DNA of 52,876 nucleotides from the NCBI GenBank assembly GCA_024692565.1, contig JAILMN010000018.1, positions 1-52,876 of the forward strand, given 5' to 3'. Made by a program: the position numbers and the translations under genes. Origin of the DNA: Paludibacteraceae bacterium (lineage in GTDB: Bacteria; Bacteroidota; Bacteroidia; Bacteroidales; Paludibacteraceae). The notes beneath the pieces are model-generated. The model was not told where the DNA came from and made no database searches. It saw nothing but the letters and a program-made list of their open reading frames with translations. Positions 44,382-52,131 of this stretch are shown piece by piece (position 1 is the first letter of the stretch; the number at the start of each line of letters is the position of its first letter).

Positions 44382-44409
44382 TTACCTATTAACTATTACC
44401 TTTTAACTA
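44382..44409 (-). repeat. 7-bp tandem repeat
   Basis: On the + strand TTACCTA, TTAACTA, TTACCTT, TTAACTA. Read on the minus strand it is the TAGGTAA/TAGTTAA family also found at 4454-4476. Confidence 0.65.
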
Positions 44410-44426
44410 AAATTCTTTGAATTTCC

Positions 44427-44458
44427 TTGCATATATCAAAAAAAAACTGTACCTTTGC
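44427..44458 (+). promoter_or_regulatory. Promoter of the DUF4143 ATPase gene
   Basis: TTG 44427-44429 (TTGCATATATC), 20-nt spacer, TACCTTTGC 44450-44458. The transcript start would fall at about 44465, at the edge of the 33-nt leader repeats. Confidence 0.8.
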
Positions 44459-44466
44459 AGCGGATT

Positions 44467-44565
44467 TTCGTTTAGGAAAGTGTAAACGCAGATATTTTAT
44501 TCGTTCGAAAAAGTGTAATAACGCACATATTATTCGTTTAGAAAAATGTTAAAAAGAAAGATTGA
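44467..44565 (+). repeat. Three 33-nt leader repeats with GTG-TAA start-stop pairs
   Basis: Units begin at 44467, 44500 and 44533 with TTCGTTTAGGAAAGTG, TTCGTTCGAAAAAGTG and TTCGTTTAGAAAAATG. At offset 13 the first two units carry GTG directly followed by TAA (44480-44485 and 44513-44518). The third carries the real start ATG (44546). Since 33 is a multiple of 3, all three starts share one frame. The region past the start codon diverges. Confidence 0.85.
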
Positions 44566-45991
44566 GGACACGCTGATCCAGTGGAAGAACACTCCGAATC
44601 ACAAGCCTTTGGTGATTATGGGTATCCGCCAATGCGGTAAGACTTTTATCGCACAGCACTTTGCCGAGGCGAATTACAAGACGGTTGTGTATATCAATTT
44701 TATCAAGCAACCGGAGCGTATCTCCGCGTTCGTGGGTTCCAAAGTAGTGGATGACATTTTGCTTAACCTCTCTGCTCAGATTGCCGGTGTTACGTTCACG
44801 CCGGGCAAAACGTGCTTTATCTTTGACGAGATTCAAGAATGTCCGGAAGCACGCACCTCACTCAAGTTCTTCAAAGAAGACGGACGGTTTGATGTGATTG
44901 CTACGGGTTCATTGTTAGGCGTGCAAGGTTATGGTGACGAGAAGAAGAAACATCGTCGCAAACTGGTTCAGCAGAAAGATCTCGGTATCAACTCCGTTCC
45001 CGTCGGTTCGGAGGATATTGTAGAGATGTATCCGCTGGATTTTGAGGAATTCCTGTGGGCAAACAATATCTCAAACGAAGTCATAGAAGCGCTGAAGAAG
45101 TTCTATAATGAAGAGACTCCGGTTCCTGCTGGTATTCACTCGGCTTTGAAACAACTTCTTAACCTATATATTGCTATCGGAGGACTTCCGGAAGCGGTTA
45201 ATGCGTTCCTTTCGTCCAACAATATGAATGAGGTAAGCAAAGCCCACCAGTCTATCTTGAAAGAGTACCGGGACGATATGGTCAAGTATGCTCCTAACAA
45301 AGACAAACCGCATATTCGTGAGTGCTTCAATTCCATTCCAAAGCAATTGGCGAAGGAGAACAAGAAATTCCAGTATAACCAAGTGAAGCCCGGTGGCAGA
45401 AGTGACACCTATCTCGGTTCGCTGCAATGGCTGGAAGATGCAGGCATCATCTGCCGTTGCTACAATACGGATATCACCGGCCTGCCGATGGAAGGCAACG
45501 CGAAAGATAATGTGTTCAAGGTCTATGTGACCGATATAGGTCTGCTCATAGAGATGTTGGGTGCCGGGACGCGTGCTGACATTCTGCAAGGTAACTTAGG
45601 CGGTTTCAAGGGCGCTATCTTTGAAAATCTGATGGCGGACACGCTGCACAAAAAGGCACAAAGTCTGTACTATTTCCAAAAAGAATCCGGTCTGGAGTTG
45701 GATTTCTTGGTTCGCATGAACGGAGAATGTGTGCCATTGGAAGTGAAGGCTAAGTCATCCAAGGCCAAGAGCGCTAAAACCGTTTTGGCACATCCGGAGA
45801 AGTATCAAGTGCACCGGATTATTAAGTTCGGCGACTACAATATCGGTCGCGAAGGTGAATTACTCACGCTGCCGACATACATGCAGTTCCTGCTTGATCT
45901 CGAACCGGAACAGATTATACTGGAACCGATTGACACCGGCCAACTCACCCAACTCGCCAAGAAAGCCCTTGCCGGACAAGAAACACGCTAA
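44546..45991 (+). CDS. AAA-type ATPase with DUF4143 C-terminal domain
   Basis: 481 residues, cytoplasmic. Walker A is GIRQCGKTFIAQHF (residues 26-39) and Walker B CFIFDEIQECPEA near 91, followed by sensor segment DVIATGSLLGVQ. The C-terminal half has VFKVYVTDIGLLIEMLGAGT and GLELDFLVRMNGECVPLEVK, the restriction-nuclease-like motif of DUF4143 (E, D and ExK positions present). Bacteroidetes genomes carry many such genes, and their role is not settled; links to nucleic-acid handling or mobile defence are guesses. Translation is probably controlled by the repeated leader. Nothing in the neighbourhood clarifies its task. Confidence 0.88.
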   Translation: MLKRKIEDTLIQWKNTPNHKPLVIMGIRQCGKTFIAQHFAEANYKTVVYINFIKQPERISAFVGSKVVDDILLNLSAQIAGVTFTPGKTCFIFDEIQECPEARTSLKFFKEDGRFDVIATGSLLGVQGYGDEKKKHRRKLVQQKDLGINSVPVGSEDIVEMYPLDFEEFLWANNISNEVIEALKKFYNEETPVPAGIHSALKQLLNLYIAIGGLPEAVNAFLSSNNMNEVSKAHQSILKEYRDDMVKYAPNKDKPHIRECFNSIPKQLAKENKKFQYNQVKPGGRSDTYLGSLQWLEDAGIICRCYNTDITGLPMEGNAKDNVFKVYVTDIGLLIEMLGAGTRADILQGNLGGFKGAIFENLMADTLHKKAQSLYYFQKESGLELDFLVRMNGECVPLEVKAKSSKAKSAKTVLAHPEKYQVHRIIKFGDYNIGREGELLTLPTYMQFLLDLEPEQIILEPIDTGQLTQLAKKALAGQETR

Positions 45992-46006
45992 AACCAAAAT
46001 ATCATT

Positions 46007-46450
46007 ATGTTACAAGTAGGAGACAAGATGCCGAGCTTTGCGGCGCCGGATGAGACCGGGAAAATGGTTACCGACAAAGATCTGATCGGCAAGAAAACAG
46101 TCATTTACTTCTATCCGAAGGATTCCACTCCGGGGTGTACGGCTGAAGCATGCAACATCCGCGACAACTATCATGCCTTCCTCGCGCAAGGATATCTGGT
46201 CTATGGAGTAAGCAAGGATAGCCAAGCTTCGCATATCAAGTTCAAAGAGAAATATGCCCTACCCTTCCCGCTGCTGAGCGATCCCACAACCGAGATGCTG
46301 CAAGCCTTTGGTGCATGGGGCGAAAAGAAAAACTACGGCAAGGTCAGTATGGGAACGCTCCGTAAAACATTCGTTTTCGATTCGAATGGCATTCTGGAAC
46401 GTATCATAGAGAAAGTCGACACAAAGAACCACGCTGCGCAGATTTTGTGA
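46007..46450 (+). CDS. bcp: Thiol peroxidase of the Bcp/PrxQ type
   Basis: Reduces hydrogen peroxide and organic peroxides with thioredoxin as donor. 147 residues. FYPKDSTPGCTAEACNIRDN holds the peroxidatic Cys44 and the resolving Cys49 five residues later, as in PrxQ proteins with the resolving Cys on the same helix. VYGVSKDSQASHIKFKEKY and PLLSDPTTEML follow in the usual order. A housekeeping gene 15 nt after the ATPase gene. Confidence 0.95.
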   Translation: MLQVGDKMPSFAAPDETGKMVTDKDLIGKKTVIYFYPKDSTPGCTAEACNIRDNYHAFLAQGYLVYGVSKDSQASHIKFKEKYALPFPLLSDPTTEMLQAFGAWGEKKNYGKVSMGTLRKTFVFDSNGILERIIEKVDTKNHAAQIL

Positions 46451-46485
46451 GCGTGCAAAGCTGAAAACAACGATAAAAACAAGAT

Positions 46486-46875
46486 ATGGAAGATTCTTTG
46501 ATTATAGTAGTAGCAGCAGTAATCTTTGACGAGCAAGGGAGAATCTTTGCTACTCAACGAGGATATGGTGATTGGAAAGATTGGTGGGAGTTTCCAGGCG
46601 GAAAAATGGAAATCGGAGAAACGCCCCAACAAGCCTTGAAGCGTGAGATCAAAGAAGAATTGGATGCGGAAATAGAGGTCGGCGAATTGCTGCGCACAAT
46701 AGACTACGACTACCCGAACTTCCATCTGACTATGCATTGTTTCAAATGCAAACTGGCAGGAAGTCACGTCACACTCTTGGAGCACGAAGCAGCTAAATGG
46801 CTAAGGTCAGAAGAATTGGATACCGTCAAATGGCTCCCTGCTGATGAAGAAATAATAGAAGAATTAAAGAAGTGA
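46486..46875 (+). CDS. Nudix hydrolase (MutT-like)
   Basis: 129 residues. The Nudix box runs G39 KMEIG E45 to REIKEEL (53-59), complete in Gx5Ex7REUxEE form. VAAVIFDEQGRIFATQRGYG and WWEFPGGK match the (d)NTP pyrophosphohydrolase group that includes MutT, which clears oxidised nucleotides such as 8-oxo-dGTP. Its position after a peroxiredoxin gene fits oxidative-damage control, but the substrate is not proven. Its TGA overlaps the GTG start of the helicase gene. Confidence 0.92.
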   Translation: MEDSLIIVVAAVIFDEQGRIFATQRGYGDWKDWWEFPGGKMEIGETPQQALKREIKEELDAEIEVGELLRTIDYDYPNFHLTMHCFKCKLAGSHVTLLEHEAAKWLRSEELDTVKWLPADEEIIEELKK

Positions 46876-49478
46876 CATATTTTCTGTACATAGGATTGTC
46901 AATTGTCGTTCTGGCGCTTGCTTTGTGGGCAATAGTTACCATATATATACCTCAATGGAAAGCGAAAGCACGTAGGGAGAAAGAGGAATATCAAAAGCGT
47001 GCAGATGAAGCTTTGGTATTATATAAAGCGCAAATAGACGATGCTACAGCAAAAGTGCAGAAAGTCTTTGCCGACCAACACTATATTGCGGCACATGAGT
47101 GGGAAAAATTTGTTGAGAAATACAAACCGCTATATGACGCAATCGCTTTACTGAAAGCAGAGAAGGAGTTGCGGATAGATCCTGTGCAATTCGAAACTTT
47201 CTGGAATGCGTATAGTCAAACTTTTGCTCCTTCATTCCGCAAAGAGCATAACGAGCAAGCCAAAACACTATGTAAGCAACGTTGTGCGGAGTATTTCGAT
47301 ACCCTGTTCGCTTATCCATTAGATGACCAACAACGCGATTCAATTGTTACGATTGAGGATAATACACTGGTGGTGAGTGCTGCCGGTAGTGGTAAGACAT
47401 CCACAATTATTGGCAAAACCCATTATCTGGTAGATCAATTAGAGGTCAATCCCAATAAGATTCTCCTTATCAGCTACACACGTAAAGCTGCAGGTGAGTT
47501 GCGCGACCGATTAGATTACGAAGGAATTACATGTAGTACATTCCATCGTTTGGCACTTGATATTATCGCAGAGGAAACAGGTATCATGCCTACTATAGCC
47601 AAACCGGATTTGCTACAACAGGTATTCTATGATTTATTGGAAGATAAGACCTTCAAATCTGCAGTTGCCCAATACTTGCTTCTTTTCCGCAACGCTTCCA
47701 AAGAGGAACATGAGTTCAAGACACCGGCAGAGATGTATGCCGATAGACGCAAATATGGTATTCAGGCTCCGTTCGAAGATATGGATGGGCATATCATCTA
47801 TACCAAGAGTGAGCAAGAGTTGACCATTTGTACGGTTCTTTCTATTCTGGGTGTTAAATATCGTTATGAGGAACCTTATGAAGTTGAGGTAAATGACCGA
47901 GAACATCAACGATACAAACCGGACTTCTCCATCTATTACAAAGACAAAGACGGTTACAAACATCGTATCTATTGGGAGCATTTCGCTATAGACCAAGATG
48001 GCAACGTGCCGCGATGGTTCGGACAGGATGATAGTGAATATCATGACTACGATAAATGGCGCAGAGCTAATGTGATTTATCGGACTGAAATGGCATGGAA
48101 ACGCAAACTGCACGAAAAGAATGAAACTACTTTGGTAGAGACAACAAGTGCCGAGTTTTATGCCGGAGATCCACGTGTCATTATCCGTCAGAAATTGCAG
48201 GACGCTGGTGTTCCATTAACGCCATTAGATATGGGAGCCTTATATGAACAAATGGTTTCTCGAGATAAATATCTGGAGAAAAACGTGTTGGATCTCATTG
48301 AGTCATTTATCAACTTAATGAAAGCGAATGGCGGAAGTATTGAGAAGATATTGGCAAACTACCCAAGCACTCGTACGCACTTCATCCTGTCGCAGATAAT
48401 ATCACCTGTTTATAAAGAGTATTCCCGAAGATTAGAGGCAGCTAACGAGATTGATTTCACAGACGCTATTTTGCAAGCTACTCAGATATGCCACGAACAT
48501 CCACAGAGACATTACGAGTATATATTAGTGGATGAGTTCCAAGATATATCCATTGACCGCTATCGTTTCTTACTTGCGCTACGTTCCGGCGAGGAGCAAT
48601 CCAGGTTATTCTGCGTTGGTGACGATTGGCAATCAATCTATCGTTTCTCCGGAAGTGATATGTCGCTCTTTAGCCAATATGAAGATTTCTTCGGCGCAAC
48701 AGAGAGATGTAATATAGAAAGTACCCACCGTTTTGGACAACCATTGGTGAAGGAATCTTCCGTATTTATAAAGAAGAATCCTATTCAAGTGCAGAAGAAT
48801 GTCCAACCAATGCCGGAAGTTGAGACTAAACTGACTTTCCATCATTATAATGGCGAGATAGAGAACGCGCAATATGAGTTAGTGCGGCTGTTGTTAAGTG
48901 AGATTCCTGCCGGCGAGAAGATATATCTGCTTGGACGATATACATATGATGCTGAGATATTGAATGTGGCAGATAATGTAACATATGATGATAGACGTGG
49001 TTCGATTACTGTTTTGATTGATGGTCGCGAGATACCATTCTTAACGGTACACTCCTCGAAAGGTTTGGAAGCAGACCATGTGATATTGCTGAATTGCAAC
49101 GAAGGAAAATTCCCATCAGATATTTCAGATGACCCAGTGCTTTCCTATGTATTAAGTAAGGCAGATGATTATCCCGATGCAGAAGAAAGACGTGTGTTCT
49201 ATGTGGGTATCACACGTGCAAAGAAGCACACTTATGTGGTATATGATTCGTTGCAACCTTCTCCGTTTGTGACAGAATTTGTGGGAGTGGTAGCTACCGG
49301 AAAACAAATTTGTCCGAAATGCCGAAATGGTTACTTGTTCGTAGTTAAAGACGGACAAGCGAAAACAGGCAAACGATATAAATGCATCAAATGTACGAAC
49401 GTACGTGCAGGATGTGATTACTTCAAAACCATCTTCGAGGACAAAGATCGCGACTTCGATTTATACACGAAGAAATAA
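46872..49478 (+). CDS. Membrane-anchored UvrD-family helicase with nuclease-like insert and zinc finger
   Basis: 868 residues from GTG 46872. Residues ~3-27 (LYIGLSIVVLALALWAIVTI) form one membrane helix, followed by a coiled coil. Helicase motifs: AAGSGKTSTIIGKTH near 170, SYTRKAAGELRDRL, LVDEFQDISIDRY near 552, VGDDWQSIYRFSGSD, VHSSKGLEADHVILLN, YVGITRAKKHTYVV. Between the motifs, residues ~320-420 read YRYEEPYEVEV, YKPDFSIYY, IYWEHFAI and TTLVETTSAEF, like a PD-(D/E)xK nuclease fold. The C-terminus CPKCRNGYLFVV to CIKCTNVRAGC is a four-Cys topoisomerase-type zinc finger. Related to helicase IV (HelD) proteins; the anchored form suggests DNA repair or foreign-DNA processing at the membrane. 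Confidence 0.88.
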   Translation: MTYFLYIGLSIVVLALALWAIVTIYIPQWKAKARREKEEYQKRADEALVLYKAQIDDATAKVQKVFADQHYIAAHEWEKFVEKYKPLYDAIALLKAEKELRIDPVQFETFWNAYSQTFAPSFRKEHNEQAKTLCKQRCAEYFDTLFAYPLDDQQRDSIVTIEDNTLVVSAAGSGKTSTIIGKTHYLVDQLEVNPNKILLISYTRKAAGELRDRLDYEGITCSTFHRLALDIIAEETGIMPTIAKPDLLQQVFYDLLEDKTFKSAVAQYLLLFRNASKEEHEFKTPAEMYADRRKYGIQAPFEDMDGHIIYTKSEQELTICTVLSILGVKYRYEEPYEVEVNDREHQRYKPDFSIYYKDKDGYKHRIYWEHFAIDQDGNVPRWFGQDDSEYHDYDKWRRANVIYRTEMAWKRKLHEKNETTLVETTSAEFYAGDPRVIIRQKLQDAGVPLTPLDMGALYEQMVSRDKYLEKNVLDLIESFINLMKANGGSIEKILANYPSTRTHFILSQIISPVYKEYSRRLEAANEIDFTDAILQATQICHEHPQRHYEYILVDEFQDISIDRYRFLLALRSGEEQSRLFCVGDDWQSIYRFSGSDMSLFSQYEDFFGATERCNIESTHRFGQPLVKESSVFIKKNPIQVQKNVQPMPEVETKLTFHHYNGEIENAQYELVRLLLSEIPAGEKIYLLGRYTYDAEILNVADNVTYDDRRGSITVLIDGREIPFLTVHSSKGLEADHVILLNCNEGKFPSDISDDPVLSYVLSKADDYPDAEERRVFYVGITRAKKHTYVVYDSLQPSPFVTEFVGVVATGKQICPKCRNGYLFVVKDGQAKTGKRYKCIKCTNVRAGCDYFKTIFEDKDRDFDLYTKK

Positions 49479-49495
49479 TTAAAACACTAAATATC

Positions 49496-50185
49496 ATGAA
49501 ACGATTATTTATTCTTTTAGCTGCGGTTCTCATGACCGCAAGCATGATGGCGGAGAATTATCCGACCAAGTTCTTAGGAATTCCTATTGATGGAACCAAA
49601 CGAGAGATGATTAAAAAGATTCAGGCTAAGGGATTTATGTATCATAATGAACAAGGCCAAGAGTACTTATCCGGTGAATTCAACGGGACTGATGTCAATG
49701 TATACGTTGCTACCAACAATAACAAGGTATATAGAGTAATGGTTGCTGAACAGAAGATGTGTTCCGAAGGAGAGATTCGTATTCGGTTTAACAACCTTAT
49801 GCAGCAATTTAAGGATAACTCTAAGTATATTGCTTATTCGATGGAACAAACATTCATACCACGTGATGAAGATATTTCATATGAGATGACTGTAAATAAT
49901 AAGGTGTATGATGCCAATTTTGTGCAACTAACCCATGAGGCAGACACTACTATATTAAAACAAGACATGTCTGATATTATGGATCACATAGACCAATATC
50001 TCCCTGCGTCTTTTATTGCTGATGCTGATTCGGAGATATTGGCAAAATTTTGCTTTGTGGAAGCATACACAAGACAATTCGCAAAAAATATGGTCTGGTT
50101 CAGAATTAACGAATTCTATGGCCAATATTGTTTGATGCTATACTACGACAACTTATACAATAAAGCTAACGGAGAAGATCTATAA
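49496..50185 (+). CDS. Secreted protein of unknown function
   Basis: 229 residues. Signal peptide MKRLFILLAAVLMTASMMAE. The mature part begins KFLGIPIDGTKREMIKKIQA, a small helix-strand unit also seen in several uncharacterised Bacteroidales periplasmic proteins. YLSGEFNGTDVNVYVATNNN and YRVMVAEQKMCSEGEIRIRF then form strands. No catalytic motif is visible. Its first ~28 nt are nearly the same as those of the lipoprotein gene at 52132. It starts a group of small secreted-protein genes. Confidence 0.75.
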   Translation: MKRLFILLAAVLMTASMMAENYPTKFLGIPIDGTKREMIKKIQAKGFMYHNEQGQEYLSGEFNGTDVNVYVATNNNKVYRVMVAEQKMCSEGEIRIRFNNLMQQFKDNSKYIAYSMEQTFIPRDEDISYEMTVNNKVYDANFVQLTHEADTTILKQDMSDIMDHIDQYLPASFIADADSEILAKFCFVEAYTRQFAKNMVWFRINEFYGQYCLMLYYDNLYNKANGEDL

Positions 50186-50188
50186 CCC

Positions 50189-50728
50189 ATGAAACGATTA
50201 TTCGTTATAGTAGCAGCAATGGTCTGCTTGGCTTGCGGCAGCAGCGCTGAAACGCTGGACCCGATTTTTGACAGTATACTCATAGAGGCTGAGACGGAAG
50301 AAGCATACGATGCCGAGGACTACCAAAAAGAACTGATCAAAGCCTATGGTGGCGAGAACAACAAGAAATTCCAAGACATGCATAGGCAATTCGATGAATA
50401 TGAGCAGCGATCTGCAGAATACAATGCCAAACGCACAGCCAACCGTTGGTTAACTTTCCTGCTGTCGCTCATGATGGCGCTCTTCCCGACATGCGTCGTC
50501 CTTGTGCAGGCTATCAAAGGCGAGTTCCAACCGGCTGACAAAGCTGCTGTATGGCGCACCGTGGGACTATTGGTAGGTTACGGCATTGTGCTTTTCGCGC
50601 TCAATTATATATGGCTCTGGACTATGTTCACCGGAGAAACGAAGATCATGGGAGCCGTGCTCGGACTATGCTTGGCAGCGTTTGTGATCTTCGCCATCCA
50701 CACCCTCCGCAAGTCGAAAAAGAAATAA
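50189..50728 (+). CDS. Membrane protein of unknown function, possible lipoprotein
   Basis: 179 residues. The N-terminus RLFVIVAAMVCLACGSSAET reads either as a lipobox (Cys16) or as a signal peptide cut after SSA. A charged helical segment follows (EEAYDAEDYQKELIKAYGGE, FDEYEQRSAEYNAKR). Three hydrophobic helices then lie at about 85-105 (WLTFLLSLMMALFPTCVVLV), 122-147 and 152-172, ending in KSKKK. Family not recognised. It starts 3 nt after the preceding stop, so the two are probably co-expressed. Confidence 0.75.
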   Translation: MKRLFVIVAAMVCLACGSSAETLDPIFDSILIEAETEEAYDAEDYQKELIKAYGGENNKKFQDMHRQFDEYEQRSAEYNAKRTANRWLTFLLSLMMALFPTCVVLVQAIKGEFQPADKAAVWRTVGLLVGYGIVLFALNYIWLWTMFTGETKIMGAVLGLCLAAFVIFAIHTLRKSKKK

Positions 50729-50731
50729 TCA

Positions 50732-50791
50732 CTCCCCCATATAGCTTGGTACTTTTTTGAGCAAAATCCACCAAAAACATACCAAGCCAAA
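50732..50791 (+). repeat. Hairpin-forming intergenic repeat, copy 1
   Basis: Begins CTCCCCCATATAGCTTGGTA and ends CATACCAAGCCAAA. GCTTGGTA (50744-50751) pairs with TACCAAGC (50780-50787), and TTTTTG pairs with CAAAAA inside, so it may act as a terminator after the gene ending at 50728. A near-identical copy is at 52043-52104. Confidence 0.8.
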
Positions 50792-50836
50792 CATAAATTA
50801 AGTGAGAAAAATTATAGATTTGGGAACGACAAAACT

Positions 50837-51139
50837 ATGTCCAACGCTGATTTGGTACAATATATTGTAGAGCAGGCTTCGATGGCAGGCGAGGTGACGG
50901 CAAAGAAGATGTTTGGCGACTACTGCCTTTATTGTGACGGCAAGGTGGTTGGGCTGATTTGTGATGATTACCTATATCTCAAACCGCTTCCGCAACTTCA
51001 ACTGCTCTTGCACGAATGCGATCAACGGATGCAACCTCCTTACGATGGAGCCAAACCGCATTACGTCATTTCCGATGTGGATGACCGAGATTATGTATCC
51101 TTGTTAGTCAAAACTATAGCAGATAACATAAAAAAGTAA
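50837..51139 (+). CDS. TfoX N-terminal domain family protein
   Basis: 100 residues matching the stand-alone TfoX/Sxy N-terminal domain: VTAKKMFGDYCLYCDGKVVG followed by LICDDYLYLKP and a helical end (DYVSLLVKTIADNIKK). In Gammaproteobacteria this domain belongs to a competence regulator; the short free-standing versions in other bacteria have no settled role. No signal peptide, so cytoplasmic, unlike its secreted neighbours. It lies between a repeat element and a lipoprotein gene. Confidence 0.85.
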   Translation: MSNADLVQYIVEQASMAGEVTAKKMFGDYCLYCDGKVVGLICDDYLYLKPLPQLQLLLHECDQRMQPPYDGAKPHYVISDVDDRDYVSLLVKTIADNIKK

Positions 51140-51145
51140 AAAGAT

Positions 51146-51589
51146 ATGAAAAAACTTTTTCCACTTGTATTGGCTGCGATGCTATTCGCAGCGTGCGGAA
51201 TAAAGAAAGAAATCCCGTTCACGGTAGCACATAACTACTTCGTGCGGAACGATGTGACGCAACCGGTTCCGGCGAAGATTGCCTTGCAGGACGAGTTCGA
51301 ACGCTATTTCGGTATGGCTGCGTTCATGGGCAAAAAAGGACAACCGACGCCTATTGATTTTGAGACGCAGTTTGCTATTCCCGTAGTGTTGCCGGAGACC
51401 AATCATAGTACCGAACTGGACGCTGTGAGCCTGACGGACGACGGTTCAAAACTGACGTTTACCTATCGTGCCGATGTCGCGGAGAAAGAAAACACTTGGA
51501 CCCAAGTGCCGGTACTGCTCATCTTCGTCCATCGCCAACACGAACGCGATAGCGTGGAGATATACCAAGCCAAACAATTGATCAAGTGA
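51146..51589 (+). CDS. Lipoprotein of unknown function
   Basis: 147 residues. MKKLFPLVLAAMLFAACG gives a lipobox at Cys17. The mature part (PFTVAHNYFVRNDVTQPVPA, FETQFAIPVVLPETNHSTEL, AVSLTDDGSKLTFTYRADV, VPVLLIFVHRQHERDSVEIY) looks like a small beta-rich fold. I recall similar lipoproteins in other Bacteroidales but none with a known role. It overlaps the repeat protein gene by GTGA, pointing to joint expression. Confidence 0.75.
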   Translation: MKKLFPLVLAAMLFAACGIKKEIPFTVAHNYFVRNDVTQPVPAKIALQDEFERYFGMAAFMGKKGQPTPIDFETQFAIPVVLPETNHSTELDAVSLTDDGSKLTFTYRADVAEKENTWTQVPVLLIFVHRQHERDSVEIYQAKQLIK

Positions 51590-52038
51590 GAAAAATATTT
51601 ATCATATTATTCACGATAATAAGTAGCGTAGTTATGGCACAGACGCGTTTTTACAAGGGCAATTCGTCCTATAGCAGTGACATCCTCTATACATGGGACG
51701 GTAAGTCGCTGTACAAAGGTAATTCATCGTATAGTAGCGATATCATCTATACCTTCGATGGCAAACATGTGTATCGCGGACGTTCGTCGTACAGTAGTGA
51801 TATCCTTTACACATGGGACGGCAAGCATATCTTCCGCGGCAACTCGTCCTATAGCAGCGACATCCTCTATACATGGGATGGCAAGTCGCTGTACAAAGGT
51901 AATTCATCGTATAGTAGCGATATCATTCTGAACATCAGCGGTAATCGCGTCTATCGCGGTCAGTCGTCGTATAGTAGTGACATCCTCTATAACATGGATG
52001 GCCCCATTCCGCTGCCCATCCTGACGCTGCTCTTATAG
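51586..52038 (+). CDS. Secreted 20-residue repeat protein
   Basis: 150 residues from GTG 51586. Signal peptide RKIFIILFTIISSVVMAQ, then six tandem 20-residue units with the pattern YKGNSSYSSDILYTWDGKSL. Key positions are G, SSYSSDI and DGK. Each unit is 60 bp and starts near 51661, 51721, 51781, 51841, 51901 and 51961. Units 1-2 and 4-5 are closest in DNA, so a three-unit block was probably doubled. The pattern suggests a regular beta-hairpin or beta-solenoid. The last unit breaks down into GPIPLPILTLLL. Function unknown. Confidence 0.82.
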   Translation: MRKIFIILFTIISSVVMAQTRFYKGNSSYSSDILYTWDGKSLYKGNSSYSSDIIYTFDGKHVYRGRSSYSSDILYTWDGKHIFRGNSSYSSDILYTWDGKSLYKGNSSYSSDIILNISGNRVYRGQSSYSSDILYNMDGPIPLPILTLLL

Positions 52039-52042
52039 AATC

Positions 52043-52104
52043 CTCCCCCCATATAGCTTGGTACTTTTTTGAGCAAAAACAACCCAAAAACATACCAAGC
52101 CAAA
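52043..52104 (+). repeat. Hairpin-forming intergenic repeat, copy 2
   Basis: Begins CTCCCCCCATATAGCTTGGT and ends ACATACCAAGCCAAA. It differs from copy 1 by one extra C and a few bases in the loop. It lies 4 nt after the stop of the repeat protein gene. Confidence 0.8.
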
Positions 52105-52131
52105 GTAAAGCAATCAATAACAATATATATT

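Noticed and set aside
44467..44565. Possible short CRISPR array
   Set aside because: Three 33-nt units are directly adjacent with no spacers, they diverge in their second half, and the third overlaps a start codon. No cas gene is present.
46007..46875. Peroxiredoxin, Nudix and helicase as a dedicated stress or defence operon
   Set aside because: The gene families are common housekeeping types and the spacing is ordinary; adjacency alone does not support a system.
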